Source of the DNA: Brachypodium distachyon
Taxonomy: Eukaryota; Streptophyta; Magnoliopsida; Poales; Poaceae
Length of the DNA stretch: 64,000 nucleotides
Direction of reading: 5' to 3'
NCBI RefSeq assembly: GCF_000005505.3
Contig: NC_016131.3
Location: 18,001,501-18,065,500, forward strand
A program made the position numbers and the translations under genes. Of the stretch, positions 22,272 to 34,669 are shown one piece after another. The notes beneath the pieces were generated by a model. It saw only the letters and a list, made by a program, of their open reading frames with translations. It searched no databases and had not been told where the DNA came from. Within the stretch, counting starts at the first letter, position 1. Each line of letters starts with the position of its first letter.

Positions 22272-23430
22272 CTGCACAAAATTACATGAAAACAATGTAA
22301 TGTAGGCGAAAAAAATCAACCAGCGCGTTCTGCGGAAAACTAGCTACCGATGTAGTCGTTCCATGGCAACTACAAGCTTTTGCCATGTTTGTCGTATTGT
22401 CATGGGCAGCTCAACACCTTACCACGCGGCAACTTTAGAATTCATGTTATGGCAATTTCATGTCAATTAAAATGGCAACTCTTTTTTACCTCCTGCCTTC
22501 TCTTGTTGAAGTAGCACACGAGAGACACTGTCAACAAACCTACTCGGTTTTGAATGCTCCACGTTAGTGCGGCAGACCTGCAACGGAGTAGTATTAGACA
22601 AAAAAATTAATTGGGGGTGGGGAGGGGGAAAATGACAATGGAAACCCTGTTGTCTTGTTTTTTCTTTTCTTTTTTTGTTCGCTATACCTTGCGGCAACAC
22701 TGGCTCATGTAGCATATTCTGTGTGATGTGGTCCATTTTCATACGCAATGCGTTGACCTGTAGCATCAACCGCAACCTCATCTGCATCGTGCGGACCTGC
22801 ACCAACAATGCATGGTTTACTTCACATGTATGTAATTACAGTATCCAGTGTCCGGCAATTTTTAGCATGACATTGATGGCAACTTTTAAGTTGAGATGAA
22901 CTGCAGCACATCATTTCTGACCAATAATCAATCTCACAGATGCAAGTGTTTATTTATTTTTTTGAAAACCTTCCGAAAGCGATATGACTAGATGTAGCAG
23001 CGGTAGCAGCGGGTATGAGGCATGCAGTCCATCAAAGGTTTCCGCCAAAACATCATCCGGGGTCAATGATGGGAAGCCCCATGAAGGAAAAATATTGCCC
23101 ACGCCCCCTTCCATGTTGCAATCCTTTCGGGTTTTTTCCTTTTTCGCAGGCGCCCTCCTGTTTAGATAAGGAAATACATCCTCAAACTAGTACACACTTT
23201 GTCATTGCAAGGTCAAACCATTGTAGCAGTTTTGCATGGTTATTTGTTTATAATAACCGCATCAAATTAACCATTTGTGTTCTTCACATACATGCAGGAG
23301 GAGGGAGGGGGTCATGGTACGTTGCTATTCTGGACAACCTACCAACACCAGGCCGTGTTTGGACAACATTTGAAGTGGGGCCAGATATGTCTACACATAT
23401 TAATATGTTTTTCATTTTCAGCTCTTTAAA

Positions 23431-26400
23431 TGCAACATCCCAGAATTTTCCAATTCTGGAATGTTAAATAAAATAATTATTTTAATGAAAATATTGGCTT
23501 TGGAAATATTTTGGTTGTGAATTTCTGAAGGATTTGAAATGTTTAGGACTTATTTAAATTTTTCCACACCATGTTTGAATATTCAACAAAAGAGTAGATT
23601 AATATGACTATCCAAATTATACAACATGGTTGGGACATTTATGTAAGTTCATAGTTATTCTATTTTGGACCCACATGCATCTTATGATTTCCACCGAATT
23701 ATTCTTTGCATCTAAATAAATCCTACGTTCTTTTTGAAGGATTTACTAGCACGCTAAGTTTCCAATTCCTCATGTGCAAATGTTATTCCAACATTTATTC
23801 CATTGTTGAGAGTGGGATAACGTGACTTCCCAAAAATATATAGTGGAAACATCTGCGATGTTTACATGGTTTGTGATTTAGTGTTATAAAGCCATTTGAG
23901 AATTTTATTGAACCGTATAATTATTATAAGATGTTATTTGGAGTTCAACCCCATGGGGTATTTAGCTAAGGAAGGGTTTAGTTTCATAATAGATTTCAAA
24001 ACCTATTTTATGTATTACTTATAAAGCCCTAATGACATTTATATAAGCAAAAGTATTTTTACTTATTTTATTTTGAAAGGATTCAAGTCCCAAAAGTTCA
24101 CACTTTGGAGGATTTGAATTTACAAATTTACTGGAGTTTATTTGGACTTATTTAGAGTTAGGAATTAAAAGTTATTAATAAAAACAGAAAAAAAAATGCA
24201 CCGACCCAACTGGGCCGGCCCATCTCCACCGAACGCACCAGCCCAGCCACGAGCACCACGTGCTTGTTCCTTGTTTGCACGTAAGGAAAACATTATTTCC
24301 ATATTTTCTTTTTTCGATTTCTTTTCTTCCCGCGCGTCTCTCTTCAAAAGGAAACGACCCCATCAATCCTCACCATCTCGGGAACCCATTCAGGAAATCA
24401 ATTTGAAATTTCCTCTCATTATCGCAATTTCCAAAAGAGGTGCCCCGAATGTCGGCCGTCGACATCCATGCCCGATCTCCCTCCTCGGCCACTATAAAAG
24501 GATTCCACGCACGTCACTTTGAGCCTTTGCCTTTCCTCTCTCATTCCCATGTAGAAAGTTTGCCCTCAAAACCTCTGTACAGCCGGCTACGTCAACGTCT
24601 TCCTTTGCCGGTCACCGCCACCATTGTTGCCGGTGAGATCACCCCGAACCTCCGTTCTTCGATTCCTTTCACCGGTAGACTCATGTGACCCTTACCTTCC
24701 TTTGTGACAAGGTTTCGTGACCTCTTGATGCTGTTGGCCGCGCCGTCCCGAACCCATGCCGAAGCCGTGTTCGGAGCTCCGCCCGTCGCCATCCGGAGAT
24801 GCTATGACCGCGCAAGCCGCGTCACGGTGTCCGCCTCGACGTCTTCCACGGCCCCATCGAATCCTACGTCGACATCGTCGCCGTCCTCTTTCAACTCCGG
24901 CGAACTCCGTGTATTTTCCAGTGAGCAACTTTTCAGCCGCAGCAGTTTTGATTAGCCATGTTTCGAAGGCCATATCTTTTGATCAGTGTATCATTTTTGG
25001 CTGAATCGTTCTGTTGTAGTTAGACCACGTCCACCTATCTAGACCAGACCAGATTGTATACCCCGTATCTATGATCTTCAGTACGGCATCTTCGTTGGAA
25101 ATTGGTATTCACAGTATGCTGTTTCTGGATTAGCCACCTTTCGAAATTAATATAAATTATTCCATTGATCCGTTTGGTTCCAAACCTTCTGTATATCATC
25201 AATTAGATCATTTTCTACACATTAGTGTACATCTTTTACAACTTAGGATTCATCTACAGAGGTGCATCTTCAATCAAAAGTCGTATCTGTTAACACTGTC
25301 ACATCAGTTAGCTATCTTCCGGAGCCCATATCTTTTGACCCATTATTCCAAATTAGATGATTTTTTCTGTCATGTCAAGATCAAATCCAAACCTAAATCC
25401 TAGACATCTTTTAACACCTTTCCAAGTTCATCCACACTAGTGCATCGTCATTGCAAAACAGTACCGTCAGCAGGTTCCCACACTTGGCCAATTCTAAGCC
25501 GTTAGTTTCAGAAACTTTGTTATAGATTACCCTTTTTTGTAAGCCTGTATCTTTTGACTCAAAACTCCTATTTAGGTCAAACCAGCGGCGTTTGAAATAT
25601 TTTTAGATACAGTTTAGTTCATCCCATTGGTCCTCTGTCTTTTGAAGCAATTAGTACCAGTACATTTTAAGTAGAAATTAGTATCTTTAATCTGTCAGAA
25701 TCAGACTAGCCAGCTTTGCAAGCCAGTAGCTAATTCTCTGTAGATCCTTTTGGGATTAGACTTGTTGGGTTAGCAAGTAAAATCTTAATAATATACAGTA
25801 GTATACTTTTCATCCCATGTTCTGCCATTTAGCACCATTTGCCAAACAGCCAAAGTATCTAAGTTATAACAGTTCCTATAGACTTAAATTCCAGACTTAG
25901 CCACATTAGTCCATGCCCAACCAAACTTTATATCTGTTAACACTATCTTATTGATTAGCAATGTTCCAAAGCCCATACATGTTGATCCATATTTTTAAAC
26001 TAGTTCATTCTTTCTATAGTGACTAGAGTACACCAAACTCTAATTTCTGGACCACTTTGTACACCTTCCAAGGTTAATCTACAGTAACCCATGACCCCTA
26101 GAAAATTGTATCTGTCAACAAACATTGACTTCACCGTTTCAACTCCGATAGAACCCAAGCCTTGTTCCTACCTCTTAGATCTATGCCTAGGATAGCCTAA
26201 CAGTAGTTAGGTACTGTTTAATTTGAACTTTGTATATTGCTTTGGTTCTTTATTTGAAGTTATGATTTGGAGTTCTCGAATAGTTATTTATTATTGCTTT
26301 TCGTTCTTCGCGATAGATTATACGGAGTGCGGTAACTGTGAGTATCAAAAAGAAGAAGAATACAAAGATACTAATCAGGTAAGTTCACTTTGATCATTTA

Positions 26401-27791
26401 CCCATTATTTTATTATGCACTAGATTTTATTAGTTGCATTGTCAGAATTATTATTGTATCTATGCTAGCTATGATCTGTCCTAGTAGTATAGGATACCTT
26501 TGCCATGACTTCACCACCAATTGCCATCGTAGTAGTAAGAGGCTATGCTATGTTAATATACGAGGGTGGTATTGTTACAATGTGATACTATTGAATTACA
26601 ATATGATTTTCCTAGTGTATGGCAAAACAAGTAATTCAATGAATCGTCCTGGGTGGGCTGCTTTGAGTATTCGGATGTCGTGACGTTAGGTCCATTTCTA
26701 TGGGACCCGCTGAGTCGTCTCTCCGTGTGATTCGGGAGCGTCCATGGTCGTCTCCCCGTGCGATTCGGGGAGCGCCTGCGTCACAATGTGGGATGCCACC
26801 CGGGATAACCAGAGACTGGACTAGTTTCCTATTTAGTAGCTTCCAGTACAACCACATGGTATTATGGGCTCTGCCAGGATGGATGTAAGAAATATGAACC
26901 CGGATCCGAGGTGACATCGGTATGTAGCAGTGTAGGTGGGGGCGCATCCCTCAGGTGGTCTGAGGGATTATGTTCCGAAAATTCCTATAGTCGATGCCGT
27001 TGCTACTCTACCTTGAGGACAGCAAGGGATTAACACGTCGATTTCTTGTGGGTAAAGTGTACCACCTCTCGAGAGTGTCAAACTAAGTACTTAGCCGTGT
27101 CCCCGGTTACGGACAATTATGAGCAACTAGATATTGGAGCTGTAAGGAAAGTCTCACTCATTCTAATTTCCTAATAAAATGAATGGTTTGAACTGGGTAG
27201 GAGCATTGATGTTTCTACTCAATGTGCCTAGGTTAATAGGAGCATGGGTGTTTCTACCCCGTGTCCCATAAAATTCAAAGCTATTTATCTAAAAATGATA
27301 GGATTTGAATAATGATGCTTTTATGCAAATTAGCCAAACCCCACCAAGCCAAACTATGTATGTACTTGGTAGGTCCTTTATAACTCTAGTGAGCTTGCCA
27401 ATACATTCAAATGTATTGACCACGTAGTGGCTGCAATTAACAATGTAGGTGGATCCGACGATGAGTGAGGTTCGTCGTTTTGTCATGGGTCATGTGCTTA
27501 CATTCCAACATGCTCTCACCTTGGGGTAGTGTGGCCCTTATGTTCTATCCTTTTTCCGCTGCAGTTTTGAAACATTGTTTTATGATGATAAAACAGTATT
27601 TGTTTTAGGCTGACCCCAGAGGTCATGCGAGGTTGTAAGTACTATTAAATTCTGGATGATGCGATGTAATAAAATACTTTGACCTTTGCTTCTGTGTATT
27701 TCATCATGAAACTGTGTGTGCTAGTGAGTCGATCCAGGGACTAGCACAGTAAGCACAGAGATCGAACCCTTGGTGAAGGGGGATCGCTTCA
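23431..27791. mobile_element. solo LTR, 4361 bp, with TTAAA target duplication
   Basis: It starts TGCAACATCCCAG and ends ATCGCTTCA (TG..CA), and is flanked by TTAAA at 23426-23430 and TTAAA at 27792-27796. The start resembles other TGTAACACCCC-type plant LTRs. A promoter-like CTATAAAAGG is at 24491-24500. No gag, pol or second LTR is present, so it is best read as a recombination product of a long-LTR gypsy or LARD-type element (Sukkula/Erika-like, from memory, unverified). No ORF in it looks real. It interrupts the FAR1-type locus. Confidence 0.75.
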
Positions 27792-27904
27792 TTAAAATGC
27801 AATGCAGCAACTATATAAATGTTCATAGATGTTCGATGTGCCAGGAACATAGTTATGTGGTTGGGTTTAGATATAGGACTATATGGCAACACAGTCATGT
27901 AAAT

Positions 27905-28298
27905 GTTGAGCTGGTTTCTGTTAGATGGCTGCTACACGTAAACAGAATATGGTGTCGTTTTCGTAGGTCAGACCGTGCAATCTAAACGACCATGTGGCAA
28001 CTTTAGATTCAATCATCTGGCAGGTTTACCTACATGTATGGTGGTAATGGATTGGGTTAGCTACCGGGTTAGAGTCAAAATATCCAATTATGCTAGATAT
28101 TGTTGAGATGGTTTCTGTTAGATGGCTACTACATGTAAACAGAATATGGTGTCGCTTTCGTAGGTCAGACCGTGCAATCTAAACGACCATGTGGCAACTT
28201 TAGATTCAATCATCTGGCAGGTTTACCTACATGCATGGTGGTAATGGATTGGGTTAGCTACTAGGTTAGAGTCAAAATATCCATTTATGCTAGATATT
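27905..28298. repeat. 197-bp tandem duplication
   Basis: Unit 1 at 27905-28101 and unit 2 at 28102-28298 differ at only a handful of positions (for example CTACACG versus CTACATG). Each contains one CATGTGGCAACTTTAGATTC motif. It lies in the right flank of the FAR1-type locus. Confidence 0.9.
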
Positions 28299-28987
28299 GG
28301 GCTAGCGTCAATCAACAAACACACACACTTAGGCACATGTAATCCAGAATCAGCAGCATGCATACACAGCCCATAGTTGAAAGTACTCAGATTTTTTATA
28401 ACAACCACAGTTGGAATAACCAATTCATCCAATTTTTTAGCCGGAGGCAAGTATACTTTTCGTGCATAATTAGGACAATTATATTGGTCTGTACGCAGGA
28501 TCTCTAAATCATCGTTTTTGTTTGGAATCGAGTGTAGGAAGTGGTTACATAGTTGGATTTGGGGAGGTTGAGAAGTTGGTGTCACCTTTTTTCTGGACAT
28601 TTCTTTCTGGGGAGAGGGGATTCGATCAACAATGTTGGGGCATGTTCTTCATCATGTTGGTGGCAATTCTACCTGTTTTTTGGCGATGGATTTCTGCTGT
28701 TTTTTTGATGGAGAGGAACCCCTTATGGCGTGGCTGCCATGGGCGCCGCCATGCCCTAATCCCCCCTCTCCTGTTCTCCCGTCCTTGTCCTTCTCTCCTT
28801 CTCCGGCGTCGTCCCGTTCTTTGGAGGTAGAGTCTTGTTGGCAACTTGGGAAAGAAGATAGAAAACAGGGCCCAACCAACCGCAGGCCTCAGTTTGTTTG
28901 CTTTTTTTCGCTGGCAATTTTGAGATATCCATTATGGCAACTCTTCTCCTTTTTTCTTCCCCGGGCCGTAATTGAACTTCACGCCGG

Positions 28988-29215
28988 AGAGCTTGGCGAC
29001 TAGCGTCACGCCAGAGCATTCGAGCACGCACGGTACGAGCTCGCGCTCGCTCAAGAAGAAGCTGGCCACTAGCGTCGCGCCAGAACGTTCCAGCGCGCAC
29101 GGAAACAGCTCGCGCTCGCGTGCTGCCGCGCGCACGCACTCGCGCAGGAAGAAGCTGGCAACTAGCGTCGCGCCAAAGCGTTCCAGCACGCACGGTACGA
29201 GGTCACGCTCGCGTG
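28988..29215. repeat. three GC-rich tandem units
   Basis: The units share GAAGCTGGC(A/C)ACTAGCGTC, then CGCCAGA(A)CGTTCCAGC, CACGGTACGAG and CTCGCGCTCGC. They start near 28988, 29057 and 29152. CpG density is much higher than in neighbouring sequence. ORFs across it are translation artefacts of the repeats. Confidence 0.75.
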
Positions 29216-29587
29216 GCACCCTGACGTGGCAAGTCCGTAGTTCACGGCGCGACGGGCTGCACGTTTCTAGCGCGAACGTCGCGCGGTATTCCAGCCCATA
29301 TATAATTCACATTTGTTTGTCACTTTTGCCGCGCCTCTCTGTGCTCGATCCTCCTTTCACGTTTAACTTATATCGATTCACCGAACACACCAACGAACAG
29401 AGATTAAAATTTCGTACGTTGATGTGAGGCTTCGTAGTCAGACGTGACCAGCGAGCAGAACTCTGTTTAGTTAGACCCACCTGAACCAGCCAATGCACCA
29501 CCGGCCAACGAAGCCACAGGAACAAGGCGATTGGGTTTGAAAAATAACACATTGCGGCAGTTCCTAGAAACGAGTCAAAAACTACTA

Positions 29588-29796
29588 CTCTCTCGGTTCC
29601 TAAATGTAAAAATGTGTTAAGATCTACAATATGAAATGTTTACACTACCAATATATATATAATTATGTATTTAATAAAACTAAATTGAAGTTCTATATGT
29701 TCGTGGATTTTTCTATACACTTGATCAAACTTAAAAAAGTTCGACCTAGCATAAAGTTATCAAGTTATAATTTCTCATATTTAAAAACAGAGGTAG
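29588..29796. mobile_element. Stowaway-like MITE, 209 bp
   Basis: Diverged terminal inverted repeats (CTCTCTCGGTTCCTAAATG and the complement of CATATTTAAAAACAGAGGTAG) are flanked by TA at 29586-29587 and 29797-29798. Confidence 0.65.
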
Positions 29797-30890
29797 TACA
29801 AGGAAAGACTAACATAAAAATCAAACTATAACAACATTGTTTTCGAACATTTGTTACTCCATCTGTTTCTTGTTTCTTGATGTCTATACAGTTATGGTTG
29901 TTTTAAATCAAACTTTATCAATCTTGACGTGTCTTTGGACTTTGGTCAGCAAGCCACTTCGGACGGTCAAAGGGTCTCGGATATGTTTAGGACTTTGTGC
30001 GAACAACTCAATTAACATGCAGTTTCATAACTATAGGACTAGCTTGGCACATCTTCAGCAATATTAGGACTACAGGTAACAGGTGCGTTTTACTCGTTTT
30101 GAAACTCTACATGATCCAACAGTATGGATGGATTAACACACTATCATAAGAAAATATGTAACATTATCTCAATTTATAGTAGAGGAGGAATCGTTGGATG
30201 TAAGAAAGGCTCGAAGCAAGTGCCCAGTGCGGCACAACAAGCTATCGTTCCCGGCCACTTTCAGAGTGTGGCTACGCGGGTTGTTCCTGACCACATCCCC
30301 TGAAATAGTTAGCTTGAATCAGCCGTACTTTCGCCGGTGACCTAATTAACACCGGGGTGCGACGAAGCCCCTGCGCCAACACGCGCGCAATCCATGTCTC
30401 CAATTAAACCCAGACAGACCAACGGCATTTTTCAGGAGATCAGAGGGATGGATCAGCTATTAGGTAAAGCTGGGCTGCCAAACCGACCAATCACCAAATC
30501 ATGTCAGAAATTAACACTTGCGTGGAGCCGTTGAGGTCTGCTGTGGCACTGCATGTTTAATTTGGTGTGTAGGCCGGCTTAAGACGCTTGCAAATGAAAT
30601 GACCCATTTTCCAGGCAGGTTCCGGCTGCACTCCTTAGAACTTCTTTCAGAGCAAAGCAAGTACACAATCTTGAAATGTAAGGCACAGGTGGTTTGGTGA
30701 ATTCGCCGACCATTATCATCACTCAGGAAGTCAGGATTCAAAATCCCAAACAAATATTAAACCACACGTAACTATAGACACGTATAGGAATAGAGATCAC
30801 GCAGGAAAAACGAAGCAAGTAAGCAACCACCGAAATGCAGGCCACCTAACAGGTAACATGCACGAGCTGACGAGCAAAGGGCCTCCATTT
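29797..30890. other. intergenic, no gene seen
   Basis: It includes a one-ended Stowaway-like fragment at about 29850-29880 (TTACTCCATCTGTTTCTTG). The rest, up to the promoter of the first PELPK gene, shows no recognisable coding sequence. Confidence 0.5.
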
Positions 30891-30897
30891 GGCATGC

Positions 30898-30905
30898 TAT
30901 AAATA
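30898..30905 (+). promoter_or_regulatory. TATA box of PELPK gene 1
   Basis: TATAAATA in the context TGCTATAAATACC lies 105 bp before ATG 31003. The two paralogues have the same GCTATAAATA context at 34581 and 40339. Confidence 0.7.
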
Positions 30906-31002
30906 CCAGGCTTCCCTTCAATTCCCAGAGATCACAGAAAGAAAGTAGCTTCTCACTCATCTGATACACCAAGATAACAAGTGCAAAGCCATTATATTCA
31001 CC

Positions 31003-31626
31003 ATGGGGTGCAAGATTGTCTTCGTTATGGCGCTGCTGCTGCTCTCATGTAGTTCCATGAGCAGCGCGGCACGCCACCTGGAGGAGATCGTGCCAAAGGA
31101 GAATCAGCACCCGTCATATCCCACCGTGCCAAAGCCTGAAGTCCCGGCGCATCCCGCCGTGCCCGAGCTGCCCAAGCCTGAAATGCTGCACCCAGTTGTG
31201 CCCGAGGCGCCTAAGGAGCACCAGGTGCCGCACTCCGTCGTGCCGGAGGTGCCAAAGGAGCATGAAGTGCCGCACCCCGTCGTTCCAGAGCTGCCGAAGC
31301 CCGAACTGCCGCCACACCTTACTGTGCCAGAGCTCCCCAAAGCTGAACTGCCACATCCTGCCTCCTTACCCGAGGTGCCACACCCTGTCGTGCCGGAGGT
31401 GCCAAAGGAGCACGAAGTACCCCATCTCGCCGTGCCGGAGCTGCCAAGGCCTGAAATGCCACGCCCTGCCATGCCGGAGGTGCCCAAGGAGCCCCATGTG
31501 TCGCACCCCGTCGTGCCAGAGTTGCCCAAGCCAGAGGAGCCAAAGCATGAACTGCCACCATTCCCGAAAGCCGAGCTGCCACCCAAGCCTGAATTCCACT
31601 TCCCGGAGCCGGAGGCCAAGCCATGA
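31003..31626 (+). CDS. PELPK-type proline-rich secreted cell-wall protein 1
   Basis: Single exon, 207 residues. A hydrophobic signal peptide (about residues 1-23, ending SSMSSAARHLEE) is followed by a low-complexity domain. That domain is built of PELPK, PEVPKEHEVPHP and PKPELPP units rich in Pro, Glu, Val, Lys and His. It matches the architecture of the plant PELPK1 (Pro-Glu-Leu/Ile/Val-Pro-Lys) family of hydroxyproline-type secreted proteins, known in Arabidopsis as a cell-wall protein linked to germination and defence responses. It ends with the shared C-terminal tail PEAKP. A TATA box and short 5' UTR fit an ordinary promoter. It is the most diverged of three tandem paralogues (34670, 40437). 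Confidence 0.85.
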   Translation: MGCKIVFVMALLLLSCSSMSSAARHLEEIVPKENQHPSYPTVPKPEVPAHPAVPELPKPEMLHPVVPEAPKEHQVPHSVVPEVPKEHEVPHPVVPELPKPELPPHLTVPELPKAELPHPASLPEVPHPVVPEVPKEHEVPHLAVPELPRPEMPRPAMPEVPKEPHVSHPVVPELPKPEEPKHELPPFPKAELPPKPEFHFPEPEAKP

Positions 31627-32687
31627 TCGCACATTCGAACTAGCTACACCTGTGAAGCGTAGCGCCGGTTCTGAGTTTTAAAATATGCATGTATGGGTGT
31701 TCAGCGCGTGTGTGAGGATTGTGTAAGTTGTGTACTGTTCATGTCGTTTGCCTGAGCTCTCTGGTTCGTTGGTGAGTGCTGGCTCTGTCATTAGCAAGGA
31801 GCCAGCGGGGTGTACGTCCGAGTGGTGTTTTTCGTGCTCCAGCAGCTTTATTCTTTTTACGTTTGTATGCGGTGTTTATGGCCGGTGTGTGCGCTGCACA
31901 CGAGTGATACAGCTTTGAGTATTTTGACTGGATTTATATATACTACTACATCACTGAGTTTTTCAGATCTTGACTGTGTTAAATACTTCAGATAATGTCA
32001 AATTTTCATGTGTTCTATATTTTTGTAAAAGATTCTAGATCATAGCTTTCTTGTTTTTACCAGAGTCCAAGAGGACACTCAATCTATTAATTAAACTGAA
32101 GAGAATTTCTAACACTTGATTAAAGAAAAAAGAACGAAATCTAACACTACCCCGTCCACAAATAAGTATACATATGAGAATTTCAAGACAATTATGAAGC
32201 AAGGTAGAAAATGCATTAGGAATATACGAACCACCATCTCTCTCCTCTTTAATTCTTTTACCTCTATGAGCTAAGTGCACAGAGAAATATTATTGATTTC
32301 CGTGTGACAAGAGAGAAGGAATTTTTTTTACTCTAAAGTGCTTTGAAAAGAGAGAAGTACACTCTTTTGTGAACAAATTTTAAAGCTAAATGTACACTTA
32401 TTTGTGGACTAAGTGAGTACATCTGTAGACCCATGCCATCTCAACCCTGATATAATCAAAGACGCATAAACTCGATAGATAGATCGATACATAGATCCTG
32501 TTGTGGAAGAGGCATCCAGCGCAAACCACACCAGGTGTCATCTTCATCACCTGTTATCCTAACCAATTTTACATAATCAACTGTTTAATAATCTAAATTA
32601 TATCTTTTTAATAGAGCTTGCTTGCTCTTAATCAGAATGTAAATTGGGACCAACGTCTTATATTTATGAGCAGGGTAGTACTAAATA
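31627..32687. other. intergenic after PELPK gene 1
   Basis: The 3' UTR runs to roughly 31920. The rest is AT-rich with no recognisable gene. Confidence 0.5.
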
Positions 32688-32786
32688 CTCCCTCCCTCCG
32701 GTCCATAATAATTATCGCTCATTTTGTACAATTTTAGTACAACTGTGTACTAAATCAACAACGTTTATTATGAATCGGAGAGAGCA
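32688..32786. mobile_element. short Stowaway-like MITE
   Basis: The left end is CTCCCTCCCTCCGGTCCATAA and the right end is the complement of TTATTATGAATCGGAGAGAG. A TA precedes the left end; the right TA is not adjacent, so the right limit is approximate. Confidence 0.55.
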
Positions 32787-34420
32787 GTGAGTTACAACTT
32801 TAATTTGATTTGTCAAACAGAGAAAAAAGATGTATAATATTAATTTGCCATAGGGAAAACTGGATAGCACCGGCCTCACCTGCCCCCAAATAAAATTATA
32901 AATCCTTCACTAAATTACTGCAAACGAATACTGCCCATTTGTGCAAGATGAACCCGCTATAATGGAGACGTTCCCATAAGATTTATTTTTTCTAGCTTTA
33001 TCCTTGTTTTGCCATGATGCGACAACTTAAAAAATGTATGCACAACATTATGTGTGATCAAAGCAAAAATGAAACTAGGATAATCTTCTAAGAAAAATAA
33101 CTTGAAAGTACAAATTTTGTGAAAAATCACTTTCACGTGACTTTCTTTGTTTTTTGCGGGGAAACTTTCACGTGACTTTCATATATAAGAAATAAAAAAA
33201 TCCATATATACACCATCCCAACACGATACCACAAATTAAGATCCTCACTGCAGTATTTTAGTAAGATGCAACCCAACCACATAATTCACTTGGCATAATG
33301 TGCAGAGATATACAAAGTGGATTTCTTCTTTATCTGTATGCTTTGGTGGAGTGCAAATATTAGGTGGTGCAGCACTAGATAGTCTAACGTACGTGAAGAC
33401 TTGTCACACCAACATCAACATGAAAAAGGAAAGGTCATGCTGTGGTCACTCTCATCTCGATACGGAACCATCCAAAGTCAAAGCATCTCGTCATAGCTTA
33501 ACTCTGTTCCTCACCAGCCGCTAGCAGGTGACCTGACACCGGCCGGTAGGGTCAGGTGGACGCTCCTACGCGAACGCGTTTGCAGGCGATCCATGCATAT
33601 CCATCATATATCCACCAACAACGCGACAGTTCGACGAGAGCTGTTTCGATTTCAGATAGTCAGATGACCGAACCCGATCGATCAGGGACAGGTAGGTAGC
33701 GATTCGCACGCAAGCGAGGAAAGCGCACAAAACGACCGGAAATTACCACCAAGGTAGCTTAGCTGCAGCTAAATTACTGCCAGATCCATCGAGATCGATC
33801 ACCAAAGATTACTCGTCACCAAATGAACCCCCAAAACTTCAGACGCACTTTGCATTTCGGTGCGCAGGCTGAGAAATGGCCGTGGCATTTGCCATCCGAG
33901 AGACAGACCCCTCTGTATTTTGTTGTACGTAGCCTTATCGATCGATACCTTTACCCTGGATGCCTAGTGTACTAGACTCAACTAGTCAACTGTGTGAAGA
34001 GTTAGCTAACTAGCTAGATCGTGTGGAAAATCGCGTTATCATTAAACTGAACTTCAAAAAATATTGTACTCCTGAACGGTGACATGCATTTTTCAACACT
34101 TTGCAGAACTACCAAAACCAAACATTTGGTCGATCGGCTGAGAAAATGGCCATACCAACATGTAAAAAAAGTCCCACGTACTGCAATGCTCGTTAATTGT
34201 AGATTGTGCTTGGAAGTTAGAACCACATGAGAGAGCTAATAAGCATTTCGTCACCGGCATTGACTAGTGACTACTGCATATGGCTCAAATTCACTCTTGT
34301 CTCTGGCCTTTTTGTTGAACAATCTTACATTTTCTCGTTGTTAATTAAGCAAAGATGCATAGACGCGTGTACGAGTAAACACGTGTGTGCATGACATGTA
34401 ACCCTACTTGTGAATGTGCA
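32787..34420. other. intergenic, no gene seen
   Basis: AT-rich sequence with scattered simple motifs. I see no coding sequence or transposon ends that can be supported. Confidence 0.5.
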
Positions 34421-34580
34421 CCAATTAGGTCACCCACGTCTCAGTATTCTCAACTAATTAAACTACACACAAGCAGAGATCAGGAGATTGATCACACGCG
34501 GGGGCTAGGCCAAGCAACCACACCGAGCTGCAGGTGAGCTGCCATGTACCAAACATGCAGAGAGTTTCGCTTTGAGGTGC

Positions 34581-34588
34581 TATAAATA
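34581..34588 (+). promoter_or_regulatory. TATA box of PELPK gene 2
   Basis: TTTGAGGTGCTATAAATACAC lies 89 bp before ATG 34670. About 250 bp of upstream sequence from CAATTAGGTCACCCACGTCT onward is shared with gene 3. Confidence 0.75.
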
Positions 34589-34669
34589 CACAGCTTCTCA
34601 GCTCTCCTAGACATCTCACCAAGAACAAGCTTAATTCTAGTTAACACACACAAGTGCAAAGCATTCACC

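Larger units (their letters stand above)
18751..29220 (-). mobile_element. FAR1/FHY3-type (Mutator-like) transposon locus, split by a solo LTR
   Basis: The area between element B and the host segment contains a FAR1-family transposase gene (minus strand, 19135-22271). Many copies of GGCAACTTT-like motifs flank it on both sides (18756-18830, 20100-20180, 22360-22480, 28000, 28190, 28840, 28935). The solo LTR at 23431-27791 interrupts it. I could not find terminal inverted repeats, so both outer limits are approximate; the left end probably lies beyond element B. Confidence 0.55.

Noticed and set aside
22490..22796. Upstream coding exons of the FAR1-type gene
   Set aside because: Splice signals are present but no phase joins the pieces without a stop, so they were not added to the gene model.
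24196..25004. ORFs of 80-108 codons within the solo LTR
   Set aside because: They lie in LTR promoter/leader sequence and show no domain.
27905..28298. Possible CRISPR-like or LTR pair
   Set aside because: Only two adjacent copies with no spacer; a simple tandem duplication in a plant nuclear genome.
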